From assembly GCA_002943765.1 (NCBI GenBank), contig PQWQ01000002.1, forward strand, positions 2,852,001 through 2,916,000: a DNA stretch of 64,000 bases, read 5' to 3'. Each line of letters opens with the position of its first letter. The first letter of the stretch is position 1. Both the position numbers and the translations under genes were made by a program. The notes under the pieces were generated by a model. It made no database searches and was not told where the DNA came from. It worked only from the letters and a program-made list of their open reading frames with translations. This DNA comes from Psoroptes ovis. Its lineage: Eukaryota > Arthropoda > Arachnida > Sarcoptiformes > Psoroptidae. Of the stretch, positions 24,235-37,600 are shown one piece after another.

Positions 24235-26400
24235 GTAATTTTAAAAAATTTATGAAATTTTTTTAAAATGAAAATATTTTTCATTTTTATTAGTTTGAAG
24301 AATAAATAAATAAATAAAAATGAATGAAATGATATTTTTCATTTCATTTAAATAGTCACAGTAATAATAATAATCATAATTCACAAATACAAATGCAATT
24401 ACATAATATTTATTTTCTTATTTGTTTGCTTGTTGGTGTGCACCAAGATTTAATATTTTAAATTTTATAAATATAAATTGTATTTCTTTTTTTTCTTTTT
24501 ACATAAAAATAGATATATATTCATTTATACAATTTTTCTAAAATTTATATTAATAATAATGATAATAATAAAAAATAGATTTGGCGCCACTTAATTTAAA
24601 ATTTTGAATTCGAAAAATTTCAAATTTTCAAAAATTTCCTCGATGCTTCCTTCAATGATTATTATGATATGATGCGTATGAGAGTCATTTCTCTCTGCAT
24701 GTCATCCCCCTTTTTGCACCCAAATTTTTTCATACATTTCTTATTCTTATATCACATTTCATGGATATAAATATATGGAGATATATTTTCATTCAAAAAT
24801 GTATACATTTTCGTTTTCATTTTAAACAAAAATATATGAATATTATTGTTTGTATTTCATTATTTATTGTTATTATCATCATCATTGTTTTTAGACTTCA
24901 TTTCCATTATTTTATGTTTTTTTTTCGTATTCAAGTTTTAAATTTGTTTCTATTTCATTTCTATTTCATAAAAATGTTAAATTTATTAGGCGAATATTTA
25001 TGATTTTCAAAAATGAATTGCATATATGCAAATATGAATATAAATAAAACATTCAAATAAAACAAACAAATATTTAAAAATAAGTTATAATAACAATAAT
25101 AATGATGATGATAATAATAAAAATGATGAAAAAATTGTCATTTGAAAAAATGTGGATAAATATAAATAAATGAATGTAAAAAGAATTATATGATAATATA
25201 ATCAATGTATATCATTGGAGAACGGCTACAGACATCCATTGTATATATTTGAAAATGTCTATTCACGTATATTTCATGTATAAATAAATTATATAATCTA
25301 ACACAAATCAAATTCAATGCTTAAATAAGAGAATTTCTAAATTTAAAATTCAATTTTTTGGACTTTTTTTCGTTCTTCATTCATTCATTCATTCATATTT
25401 TGATTAGGTCAGGTCAATCTATTATTTAAAAAAATTTTCTGATCGAAATCTGAATATCCGCATCCGTATCGTATACTCTATATATTCGTATTTTGATGTG
25501 AGAAACAATATAGCACCATGCATTCATTTGTCCAAAAATAGAAAAAAAAATTGACATGCAAAATCCTATATAGAGAATATACTTTTCAAATAATCTGACA
25601 GTATCACATAACTTTTTTTGTCAGAAATAATTTTGATTATTTTAGAAATTTTTCGAAAAACGAAAAAATGGCAGCAAAAATGGCCAGAATTTGTATATAT
25701 AATTCAACCAAAAGCAAAATGAAACAAAAAAAACGGTCATAATAACGGTAAAAACGTGTCAGTTTCAAACACATTTGAATTTCTATTTGTTATAAGCCAT
25801 TATGAAGCTCGAAAAAAAAAATTTGAAATCAACATCACATCAGCAGTCAGTCAACGATCCATCCATCCATCCAACTGACACATTCATATCATTAACTTTT
25901 CCCATTTTCTTTCGCTGAATATACAAAGATTCCAACTACCAAAAGTACCAAACATACGAAAATCGACCCGTTTCAAACGATGATGATAATAATAAATGAT
26001 GAAAAAAATAATAATAATAAAACGTAGAAATATAATTCCATTGTGTGTTTGCATGTGTATTAGTTTCATTATTTCATTTTCTCTAGAAAAGTTTATTTTC
26101 AAAATGATAACATTTTTTCTGATTTAGTTGATTTTATTGAAATGATGCACACGCTTTCGTGTACAATTAAATTACGATATACGAACACACAAATAAATTA
26201 AGAAATAAAGAAATTATTTCATTTTTTGATGCTTAGAATTGATGGAATATTATTCTGTTTTTTTCAAAAATATTCTTGTTTCAGCTGAAATATATTCAAA
26301 TTCATTTATTTATTACTCACACAAACACATACATGGAGTAGAAATCCGAATGATTCAGATTAGATTCAGAGTTGAATGAATTTGATTTTTTCTCAAATTT

Positions 26401-26620
26401 TACATAGAATTATGCGGTATTGCAATTGCAATTGCGATTCTGTGTATGTGCTGTAACTGTGCTGAGCATCGCTGATTCACTCAAAGAATCAAGCTCCAGA
26501 TTCGAGGTTCAGATTCGTTTCCAGTGTGATCCGAAAGAATGAATGATATATGCTGTCAATCATTGGAGGGATGTAAATTTCCCTGTCAAACATGGCTGCA
26601 CTCATCCAATTTTTCGGGAA
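26401..26620. other. Less AT-rich unique island in the desert
   Basis: Around 26413-26541 the sequence departs from the simple-repeat style of its surroundings: TTGCAATTGCAATTGCGATT followed by GC-richer text with several GATTC words. No ORF of convincing quality covers it. The open frame from 26543 has no recognisable domain. It could be a conserved non-coding element, a promoter of a non-coding RNA or an old repeat. Confidence 0.3.
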
Positions 26621-29600
26621 TTGAAACTATTATTTCCCAAAAAACAAATGATCCAAACTCAATCTAATTGGATATTTGATGACAAACACATTTTTTGGCC
26701 GTTTTTGATTGGTTTATTTGTTTCTTTAAAACGAAAGAAATATTTATTAGCGAAATTCAATGATCAAAGAATTTGAAGAAAAAACAAAAAATCAATTGAT
26801 TTGTACGTCAATATATTTTCTTATGTCGAATATATTCGATTGGATTGATGATGATGATGTTTTTTCTTTGCTTTTGCTTAACCCGAACCGAAACACCAAA
26901 AACAAAACACATAAGGTGTTTGTATTTGCTCATTGTTTTCAATCAATTGATGTTTACCAATTCATTAATTCTTTTCGTACATATAAATTAATATATGAGC
27001 ATATAGACTAAAATTGATTGGCAACAAAGAATTGTGATTGTAATTTATGAGGCAAAAAATTTTCAATTATTTCAAATAATTCTTGCAATAATAATACATG
27101 AAATAAATAAAACAAACATCAAAAAAGAAAGAATTGAATGAGAAGAAACATCAATGATGTGTGTGTTTCTAGAAATAATAATAATAAATTTTATTCATTT
27201 TCAATGCTAAAATGAATGAATGTATTATTTCATTATTATTATTGTTAATATTACCATTATTATTCTATGAAAATTCGTAAATATATTCGAATTGAAAAAA
27301 ATAAAGCTTGAATAAGCAAAATAATCGTTGTTGTTGTTATTACAACGATTATTATTTGCAACAAACACAAACACCAAAATATCCATGTGGATAGTCGTTT
27401 GTGTTGGTGTTGGTGTGTGTTTGTAAGCAAGTGTATTTGCCTGCCTATGATGTAACGGATGTGTCAAATGTGTTTTTTTATTTTTCGGTTCCTCGGTTTT
27501 TATTATTGTTATTATTATTATTGGAATCTTTATTCTTCTCTTGCCTAGAAAAATCAGAATTCATCTAATTAGTTTTGTTGTTGTTGATGTTATTGATGCT
27601 GTTGGTAATATTCTGTTCAATTTTCAATAATTTTTCCATCAAAAATCCCTCAATGTTTGATCGAAACTTTGGCAGATTATTAACCTGAGATGAACTTGCA
27701 AATTTGAAATGATTCCAATGATTTTCGTTGTTTGATTTTGATGGACATTTGTTATATATTTGATGTTTGCAATTTATCCAAATGGCTATTGTTTGCTGCT
27801 GTCGTGAAAATTTATTACCTTTTTTCAATTATATTTCAAAGTTTTTTGATTCCCTGTGTATATAATGATAATCATGATCATTCATTTATTTTATTTATTT
27901 TTATTTATTTCATCCTCATTTAACATTTTACAGATTTCATCTCATTTTTTGCGTGTACGAATAAATGTGTAGCAATGAATGAATACACAAATGTATTGAA
28001 TGAAATTTATTTATCTGAATTTTTTTTTGTTCGTAAAAATATTAATATAATACAAATGATAATAATAATAATAATTTTAAAGATAAATTATATTTGTAAT
28101 TTAATATTTATTATTATCGAAAATCACTTGGATTTGAATGGCAGAATAGATTAGAATGGTTGGATGGATGGATGGATGATTTGAATCAATGTTCTTGCAT
28201 CAATGTTCAAATTCAAATGGATTGAAATAGATTGAAATTTGAATTAATAAATGAATGAATAAAAATTATTCATTTTTATCATAAAATTTATTAATCCAAC
28301 AATGTTACATTTGGGAAACATATTTACGTTCAAACATGTTTGTAATTTATAAATGAATGATTGTGAATTACACCCATCGGATGATGATGATGATAATAAT
28401 TTCATACGCTGAGGATATGTGAAAAATTGTTTTCAAAAAATTTGTATCAAAATTGAAATATTGTTATTATCATTTTGGCTTCAAAAATACTCAATTTTAT
28501 AGTTTATTTGTGCGTGTATGTATATTAGTGGATATGGATGTGACGAATCTCAAATTTATGAATATTTCCATGGACCATGTGTCATTTGCAGGAGTTTTTC
28601 TTTTTTTCGAAAAAAATTGTTTAATTTATGTCTGTCACATGTCATAAATGGCTTTTTTTTGTTGCTCGTTTGCATAAAACGATTTGATTGAATTTCGACT
28701 TGATTCAATTCAATTCAGTCATTCATTTAATTTCATTTCATTTTTTTAATCATTTAGTTTGGCTTTCACCATATTTTTGCCATTCGTTTTAATGATAATT
28801 TTTGTTTCTTTTCATTTTTCAAAAATTTCACCACAATTACGTTAAAAATTGTATAAATATTTTGAATAATTTTGAATATGCAAAAAAAGAAAAAATCTAT
28901 TAATCATTTTTACCAAACATTCAAATGATTCATTCATTTATTCATCATTATTTACCTGTATTTTGATTACAAAATTTTTTTTCCAAATTGAAAACAATTT
29001 TTGAAGAGAAATAAATTAAAATATTCGCTTAAATGAACACGTGTCTCCTCAAATAAACCTTATACGTATTTACACAGGTTGCTTGGCTTTTCAGGCTTTA
29101 AGGGTATACCGTTGAAACCCTCAAACCCTTGCAAGCATCAATCGAAAGGTCTTTGTGTATTTCTTTGATATTGTTTTCTCCTCTATCTGGATGGCATTGA
29201 TTTTTCTCTCTTGATTTCCATCGAAAATATTCACTATTTTTTCATTTCTTTTGGGTTTCATTCGCTGTCAATGACAAGTTGTCCAAAGAATATTTATCAT
29301 TTCTTGTTTCCAATTATTTAAGGGAAAAATAGTGCACATAAATGAATCGTTTCAAAATAATGAATGAATGAATAAACGTTTCATTTTTTTTTGCTCTTTC
29401 ATGGATGCATTTGATATACATCAAATGTCATTCATATGTATTGAATCGAAAAATCATATTGTGTGTGTATTCACCAATATGTTTTTCAAATATAATTTAT
29501 ATTTAAGGCTGTTTGCATAATGGATTTTCATTTGGATGTTTATATCGAATAATAATTTCAAATCAAAATAATGATTGTATATAAATATAAATTTCAATCA

Positions 29601-31677
29601 TAATCATCAACATCCACATCATCAAATATGAAACATTCAAAAAATTTATATTTTTTTGAATCAAACTTCAAATGCAAAATACAGAGACAAATACCCCAGA
29701 AATTATAGCAAAAATAAATCAAAAAGATTATAATACATATTCAAATAGTAATGTATATGGTCATGGCAAAATATTCAATTTATTTTGAACGAGTGAATAG
29801 GAGAAAATTTTCAAAAATATGGACGTGTCATTTGTTGTTGCTGTGTATGGACCCTGTGTGTTTCATTATTCAAACAACTATCAAACGAAACGACCAAACG
29901 AAAAAACTATTTGTCAAAAAATATTGAAAAGAAATCCATTGAAACGTTTTTCATTCATTTATTTCATTCAATCCTATTCAATTTTTTTCCATTTTTATTT
30001 TAATGATTAAATACGTCAAAATCATGTTTCAAAAATGAATGACAAGTCATGCATTAAATACAATACATTTTGTGTTTGATTGAAAATATATAGGTTTTGA
30101 CCGTTTAATTCTCATATATATTCAACAACAACGTTCAACGTTTCAATCGTTCCTTGGTGTTTATAAATACCCAATATGAAATACAATAGTACACAACGCA
30201 CATGTTTGTTTGTTATTATATTCCATATTCAGTGTTTGTTATCAAAAAAAAATATGTATAATTATTGACTGTCAAATCAAAATGTGAAGCAAACACATCA
30301 CATCACAGAAATCAAAGCAAAAAATGAAATAAAAAATGATGAAAATTTGAAATTCACTTTTATTTTGCGCATGAATTTCAAATTATTTTTGAGGAAATTC
30401 ATGAAATTTTGGTCGAAAATTATATATCAAAATAATATTCAAGCACATCTGGTCGGATGTATAGCCTTGTTTTTGTTTGATGATATTTTAGATTTTTTTT
30501 CACTCAGATTACATCCACCAATGTCCAGCAATTTTTTGACGAAAAATAAGAATCATGACTTAAGAATAAAGGGAAATGACTAGTAATTCATCATAGAATC
30601 GTCCATGTAAATTCTAAATATAATTGCTTTGATAATCAAAATATCGTTGATTTCTGCGAAGTTCTTCGAGATTCGTAAAAATTTTTTGTTCTTTGAAGAT
30701 TCATTTTATAATTTTCATATATGAAATATTCCGTTGTCATAACATTGATCAGAATAGTTTGAATAATCAGAATAATAACACATCACATCCCATCACTCAT
30801 TCATTGATGCTTTATGCTTCATCTCTTGTTACATTTATTTTTTCGATTCTCGTTCATTCTTAGGTTCATTTGCACAAGTTTAATTTTTAGTTTAATATGG
30901 AATATTTAAAATTATGAAGAAAATGAAAAGCTTCATTCATTCAATCTTCATGACGATGGTGGTGCTGGTGTTGGCTGTTGTTTCATTTCATTTCATTTTT
31001 TCCATTCTTATTATTCTTTTTGGTTCAAAATAAATAATGATTGGCCATTAATAATGATAATAACCAAAAAAATATTTGTGAGCAAACTAACACAAGATGT
31101 ATATGCTTAGAATCTTCATATTATTATATTACATAATAATAATGAAAATTTTTTTTCATTTTCATTTCGAAGTATTTTGATTATTCTACAGTTGAATTAT
31201 ATGAAATGTAAATGTTTCATATTTTTATTCTTCCCTGTTTCTCCAAAACCGTATTAATATTCTGATGTATTTAACCATTTTGGTATATGTTTGAAAATAT
31301 ATTCAAATACACAATAAATGAATGAATGTTTCACATGTGTATAATGATGATGTGAAATACAACACAACAGAGTTGAAAAGCAAAAGTTGATGTTTGCCTG
31401 TCTGAATTTAATGACGAGAAATGTCAAAATTAATGTGTATTATTTTTTTCATCATTTTTATGCCATAGGTTTGCCATGATACATTTATTATCGTGTGTGT
31501 ATTTAATGCATTTGAATCCAGCAAAGAAAAAAGGAAAAAAAACGATATTCAAACACACGAATCGCACATAAAATTATATATGTTTCATCGTATACTTTTA
31601 ATATATTAAACTATTTCTTTGGTCGGGTATATGTTTCGGGCCTGTTAAACATTTCTGTTATTCATTTCATTTCATTT

Positions 31678-31766
31678 GATCCATCCATCCATCCATCTAT
31701 CCGTTCCTTTCATTCATTTTATTCATCCGATTCATCCATCCATCCATCTATCCGACCATCCATCCA
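31678..31766. repeat. ATCC tetranucleotide-rich block with internal duplication
   Basis: A run of (ATCC) units is interrupted by ATTC units. The 19-mer at 31685-31703 recurs exactly at 31736-31754, 51 bases on, which indicates slippage or a short segmental duplication within the microsatellite. Confidence 0.8.
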
Positions 31767-31789
31767 ATATATTCACATACTAGTCGTTC

Positions 31790-31815
31790 ATTATTATTAT
31801 TATTATTATTATTAT
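31790..31815. repeat. (ATT)n microsatellite
   Basis: About eight and a half uninterrupted ATT units next to the ATCC block. Confidence 0.9.
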
Positions 31816-34638
31816 CTCACCATTTTTCTTTTACATTTTATTAAAAAATATAGACACACTGAATGTCTGTGAATGGTTATAAATTAGTAGGAAAATGGTG
31901 AATTATAATGAAATAAATGAATGAAACTAACTAAATGAAATAATGTAATAAATGAGTTTAAACATTCATATATGAATGTATATGGAATTACTCGATTATA
32001 TATTCGAATATATTCAACGAATATTCCAAAGAATATTTGAAAGAATCAAATGCAAAAATCATACTAATATTATCCGAATGAAAATGATGGAAATAATAAT
32101 GTTAATATTACAATTATTAATAATAATAATTTCCATACATATTTATTATTATTTTACATTATTAATCTATATGCGTCTTTAGATTAAATTATTTGCATTA
32201 TTATTATTATTTTCTTAATTTCATTCCATTTGATATATTGGTAGTTTTGTAATAATGATAATCATTCATTTTTCTTTTTGTTTCAGTCATCAAAGAGTTA
32301 AGATTATAATCATTCTTATTCTCTCATGTTTGATTATGATCATTATTATCATGATCATCATCATCACAAGACTCAGAATTGTAATTTAGCAAAGAATATT
32401 CTATGATTTCTCTCGTGTAGATATTCATGTAAAGATTATTACAAATATTCTCTCATATAAAACTGGGTAAACCCTGTAATTAATTACCATTTTTTATTCT
32501 ATTTTTTCATTTGAAATAAATAATTTACAGGCGCTTCACCAACACACAGACACTCACTAATCACATTTCAAAATTAAATCATAGATTCATTTTCCTCATT
32601 TTCACGGTACAGAATTGAAGATTATTGTCATTAGTAATGAATTTGGTAAAAATTTTTTTGAATCAAAAATTTGGAAAATTCTAATTCTTAAAGGCTTTTC
32701 CAAGCCAAAAGTAGCGCCACCGTTTGAGGGATTTGTGAGTTTTTTCTGAGAAATTTTTTCAGAAAAATTTTTAAAAAATTGAAAATTTGAAACACAATTT
32801 TGATTTGATTTGATTCGTGAATCGGTAGGGAAAAAACGTATCAAAAACAAATTTTTCTGAAAAAATCATAGAGATTTATTGAATGGATGAATCAAATGGA
32901 AAGATGAATTGAAATGTTTACACGACTTGAGATATTCAACCTAATAAAATAAAACCAAAAGAATTGAAAACCAAATTAAACCAGATAGGAATGCAAAAAC
33001 CAAATCAAAAAAGAAGATAAATTATTTAATACACACACGTCAAGTCATATGGGTGTGTAAAATGAGTGAGTGAAATAACAAATTTCCATTTATATTATTC
33101 GACAATGTATTATATTATAATAATAAACATTGTATTGAATATGAAATGGAATAATGATGGAAAAAATGAATAGAAATTACTGTTAATAATAATGGGTCCC
33201 TGGAATTTTTTTTTTCGAATCACACGACACATGATGACCATTTATCATTCCACGAAAAAAAAACATCCAGTACAGAGTGATACATAGGGACAACGACTCA
33301 GTGATAGATGATAAAATTTTATGTAAAAAGTGTTGTTTGTGGCATCATCCATCCATTGATACGTTCAGTTAGTCAGCTCAGTCATTTACTTGATTCATTT
33401 GATACATTCATTCAATGAATGAATGAATGACAAGAATTAAATAATCAGCAATGGAATCATCATTATTTTTAATGTTGCATTGCATGGATTTGAATCATCA
33501 TTCATCAACGATCAATGGAAAATGAAATGCACAGCAACAGAATGTGATAAACAACGACAAACAACCAAAATCATTTGAATTTTGATTGAATTGATTGCGT
33601 TACCAATGAAATGATAAATTGATGGAAGAATTGAGGGAGGGAAGAGAGGGACAGTAAGAATGAAAATAAGAAAATTATTAAATCGTAATAATCAATGCTT
33701 ATTCTTGCCTCGATAATCAATGTTTGTCGATATTTATTTTGGAATGAATGAATTAATGCATTTGTGGCAATTCGGATGGATCGTTCTTGATGCATCAAGA
33801 TATTGGTTGGATTGAATAGCTGATTAATGATTGCTTGATTTTGTTTCGATTTTGATGTGGTCCAAATTCCATCCAATTCATGATCCATCCATTCAACTCA
33901 TGATTTTTGATCTACGAATCGAACACAAGATGCAGACATCCCAAGATTATTTAAATAGTTTTGAAAATATCATAAATAGACATATAGACATAGAATTTAA
34001 ACGTTTCGTGTTTGAAAAAATAAAATTATTCGAAAATGAAACGGTCTTCATTCATTCATTTCGTTTCATAAACGATATTCTCAAAACGACGTGATGGTTG
34101 ATTTTTCTGTTGGTTTATTTTATTCGAAACTGAAACATAAACCCTAAACCAAACCGAACCAAACTGAGCCTGAATGAAAAAAAAAAGATCGATGCCTGCC
34201 ATTAATGACTGGCACGTCTCATTCTCATAAATGATGTTTATATGGTGATATGAAAGGCAAAAAAATGGAGAAAAAATGGGAATTTCTATTAATATTTTCA
34301 GGAATAGGATAAATGAAATGAAACGAAATAAAACGAAATGAATGAATGATATTAATATCAAAAATAATAATAAAATTAATGATGATAAACATTCGTCATC
34401 ATCATCGTCATCATCTAAAATCATTGATGATTATAATAAAAAATAAAAATAATAATAATCATCATTTAAATGATGTGTATGTGACATTATTTATATGTTC
34501 AATATATTTTTGACATTAATTTTTATTTCGTTTTAAACATTTTTTATTCGCATATATCCTATGATATATACAAATAAATTTTGTATGACTGTACGTATTT
34601 ATTTATTTATTTTATTTATACCTACGTAGCATCGAACA

Positions 34639-34667
34639 TAACTGTCAATAATAATTTTTGACAGTTA
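34639..34667. repeat. Perfect 10-bp inverted repeat
   Basis: TAACTGTCAA at 34639-34648 is the exact reverse complement of 34658-34667, with a nine-base loop. TGTCA/TGACA is a TALE-homeodomain-type core (Homothorax/Meis). Homothorax is a known Teashirt partner in flies, but any link here is speculative. Confidence 0.5.
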
Positions 34668-37600
34668 AAAAATAAAAATTTTTTGAAATGAAAATTTATA
34701 GCAATCATTATATTTTCGAGAGAGAGAGATGGGTAAAGGGACAGAAGGATAGAAACTCATCTGTGATCAATAGCCTTTTCCCCATCTTTATCTGAATAAT
34801 AAATAAAATAAACTGAACAAAGAGATGGGTGAAAATGGATGCAAATAAAATATAAATTTTTATATGCTTATTTTCATGGCTTTTAGAAAATCTGAATCAA
34901 TGAATGAATAAATAAATGAATGAATCAATATATCTCATCATTCAATCATTCATTCATCAGTTTTTTTTTCAAATATCCATTTTGATGATGTTTTGAAGCT
35001 TGAATCAAATCAAATCAAATCAAATGAATAAATGAATGAATGGATTGAAATGAAATAAATTCGAATTTCATTTTTTATTCGTTCATTCAGCGATAATGAT
35101 TGTCATAGATGATTCTGCTTTGAAGCTGATGATATTCACCATTTTTGGTGAATTATATTTTGGTGATATATTCTGATATCATATAATTCCATTCTTCAGT
35201 CATGCAATCGACGATAATAATATTGAAAAAAATACTGATCATGATGATTCCGTTTCGCTGTCAGAATTTTACATTTATTTTTCTCTTTTTGGAATATTCT
35301 GCACACACACATGAAAACAATGATAATAATAATAATCATCACCACATCACATCACCGATCATCATCATCATCCGAATTTCTCGCTGCCATTGGTGCACAC
35401 ACAGATCCACACATACACTAACAAAGAATGTACTACGTACGTTTGTGTAGCACTGAGATATAAATAAATGTATTTAATGATAAATTGTTATTACCGTCAT
35501 TATTTTTATTTTTTATTTTATTTCATTTCATGGATCGTATTGGATCACTAGAGAAAAAATCAAATATATTACGATATATCATCATCATCATATACACGCA
35601 CACCGAGAGAGCTTGGTGTTGATGATGATGATGATGATCATCATTGTAATGATGATAATAGTTATAATGGTGATATTAATGATAATCAAAATAATGATCA
35701 TGATGAAAATATTTTGATCAAACCATTTTTACTGAGTTTTTTGAAAATATTTTTTTTTTTTTTGGTTAATCCTGGACACTCAGACACTCAGCAGGTTTAT
35801 TATTATCATTATAATCATAGTTGCATAGTTTCATCATTTCATTGTTATTATTATTATTATTATTATCACTTTTCATTGTTTACAAATGATAATAATGATG
35901 AAATGAAAAATTTAATAAAATATTCATTTAAATTTTGATCATTGTTTTTCCAGTATTTATTCATTCATTCAATCATCAATTGAAAAATTGTGATCATGGC
36001 GTCATGTGTGGCTGGCAAAAAGCATTTTTGATGTATTTTTTTTTTCGATCTGTCTTTTAATTTTTATGCATATTTTCTACTGTGAATATTTGAATTCAAA
36101 ATGAAGAATGAAAATTTGATTTTTTTTCAATCAAATCGTCAATGATTTTACATAGATTTCCAAAACAAATTGATTTGAAACCAAATATCCTTTAATAAAG
36201 TATCAATACATTTTAATCGATTTGATCATCAATTTCCTTGAAAAGAGGAAAAAATATTCTCTGTCAATGTTTGTGTGTATCGTTTCGATTTCTTTGAATT
36301 CATTTATTTGTACAAGCATCATTATTCACAAGTGAATGATGATGGTACGGATGATGGAAAGCAATCAATTCATCTATCAACTCGATTATTCAAATAAAAG
36401 AAAATTTTCTCTATGAAATCTGATATGATTTAAGCAATTTTTCTTAAATTTCTCGTTTGATTTTTGCGATTTTTACTCCACAATTTCATCAAGACGCGAG
36501 CAATTTTTCCTTTTATTTGTGTATCAAATGTGAAATTATGTAACAAATTTTTTCATTTATTTTGTTTATCATCTGACCATTTATTAACTCCGAACATCCA
36601 ACAAGACTCCACAAAAGAGAACAAGAAACCACAAAATTTATCGGGTTGTTGGTGCACACCAACAAGAAGAAAAACTGAAGAAAAGAATATAAGAAACAAA
36701 TCAAAGTTTTCCTCATTTTTCTACTCCTATTCTTTTTGTCAATAAAATAAACATAAAGTCATAAATCACACATTCTTATTCTTCTTATTATATTCACATC
36801 GATACAATGTACAGTGAATAATGTATATTGTGGTTTATATCACATCATCATCATTATTATTGATACTATTAATATTCAGAAATCATTGAATACCAAATGA
36901 ATAACAACGACAACAATAACCATGAATATATTGATGATGATCAATATATAAAAACCAAAAGACAATGATGTTTTCCATGAATGAATATCAATATTCTTGA
37001 ATATTTTGACATATATGCATCGATATATGAGTATATGGAAGCAAGATGTACACATAAGATATATGTGAATATAGATTGTCCGCATATTTGATCATTGATA
37101 TAAAAAAAAAGAAAATTTTACATTTTATTGTATTTCAATCCATTTTTCATCAAATGTCATTTTATATATTTTTCCCTTTTCCCCTCTTTATTGGTTTTCT
37201 GATTTTTTGATTTCCTGATTTGTTTGCTTTGCTTTTTCTTTTTATCTTTTTCTTTGAATCATTTAAAGCAATGATTCGTGTGTTTGTTTGTGTGTTTGTA
37301 TGTTCCAAATTCTTTGTATTCATTCATTCATTCATTCATTTATAATATGATGTAACCAAAAGAAATGGAAAAAACAAAGTAAAATGGACAATTTATTCAA
37401 AGAATAAAAAAATATTTCTGATTTTAAAACACATAGACACATACATTTATACAATATAAATGTATGAATATTATCTATCTATCGAATAATATACATCATC
37501 ATGATCATTGGTCATTGTCAATAATGATATCAATGTTATTGTTATTATTATCATGTTTGAATTATGAATACATTCATATATTCGCATGAAAATGTCAAAC

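Larger units (their letters stand above)
14521..26400. other. Non-coding AT-rich tract, segment 1
   Basis: I see no ORF with a recognisable domain, balanced composition or flanking splice sites. Open frames are at most about 117 codons and translate to Phe/Ile/His-rich strings. The stretch holds ATTC-, CAT- and AAT-type microsatellites, a (CA) run, a long A run and several inverted repeats listed separately. A GCTAGCTAGC palindromic patch lies near 22550. Nothing resembles a tRNA or rRNA. Confidence 0.6.

Noticed and set aside
26495..26520. GAGGTTCAGATTCG, slightly like a tRNA T-arm
   Set aside because: It does not fit GGTTCRANNCC and no cloverleaf can be built around it.
26543..26776. 77-codon open frame with mixed composition
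   Set aside because: No recognisable domain, no splice or promoter context, and a length expected by chance in a 48-kb desert.
33571..33888. 105-codon minus-strand open frame
   Set aside because: No domain, low-complexity Ser/Leu/Phe end, and no gene context.
34130..34165. AACCCTAAACC text resembling telomeric repeats
   Set aside because: It is not a tandem array and does not match the arthropod TTAGG unit over more than one copy.
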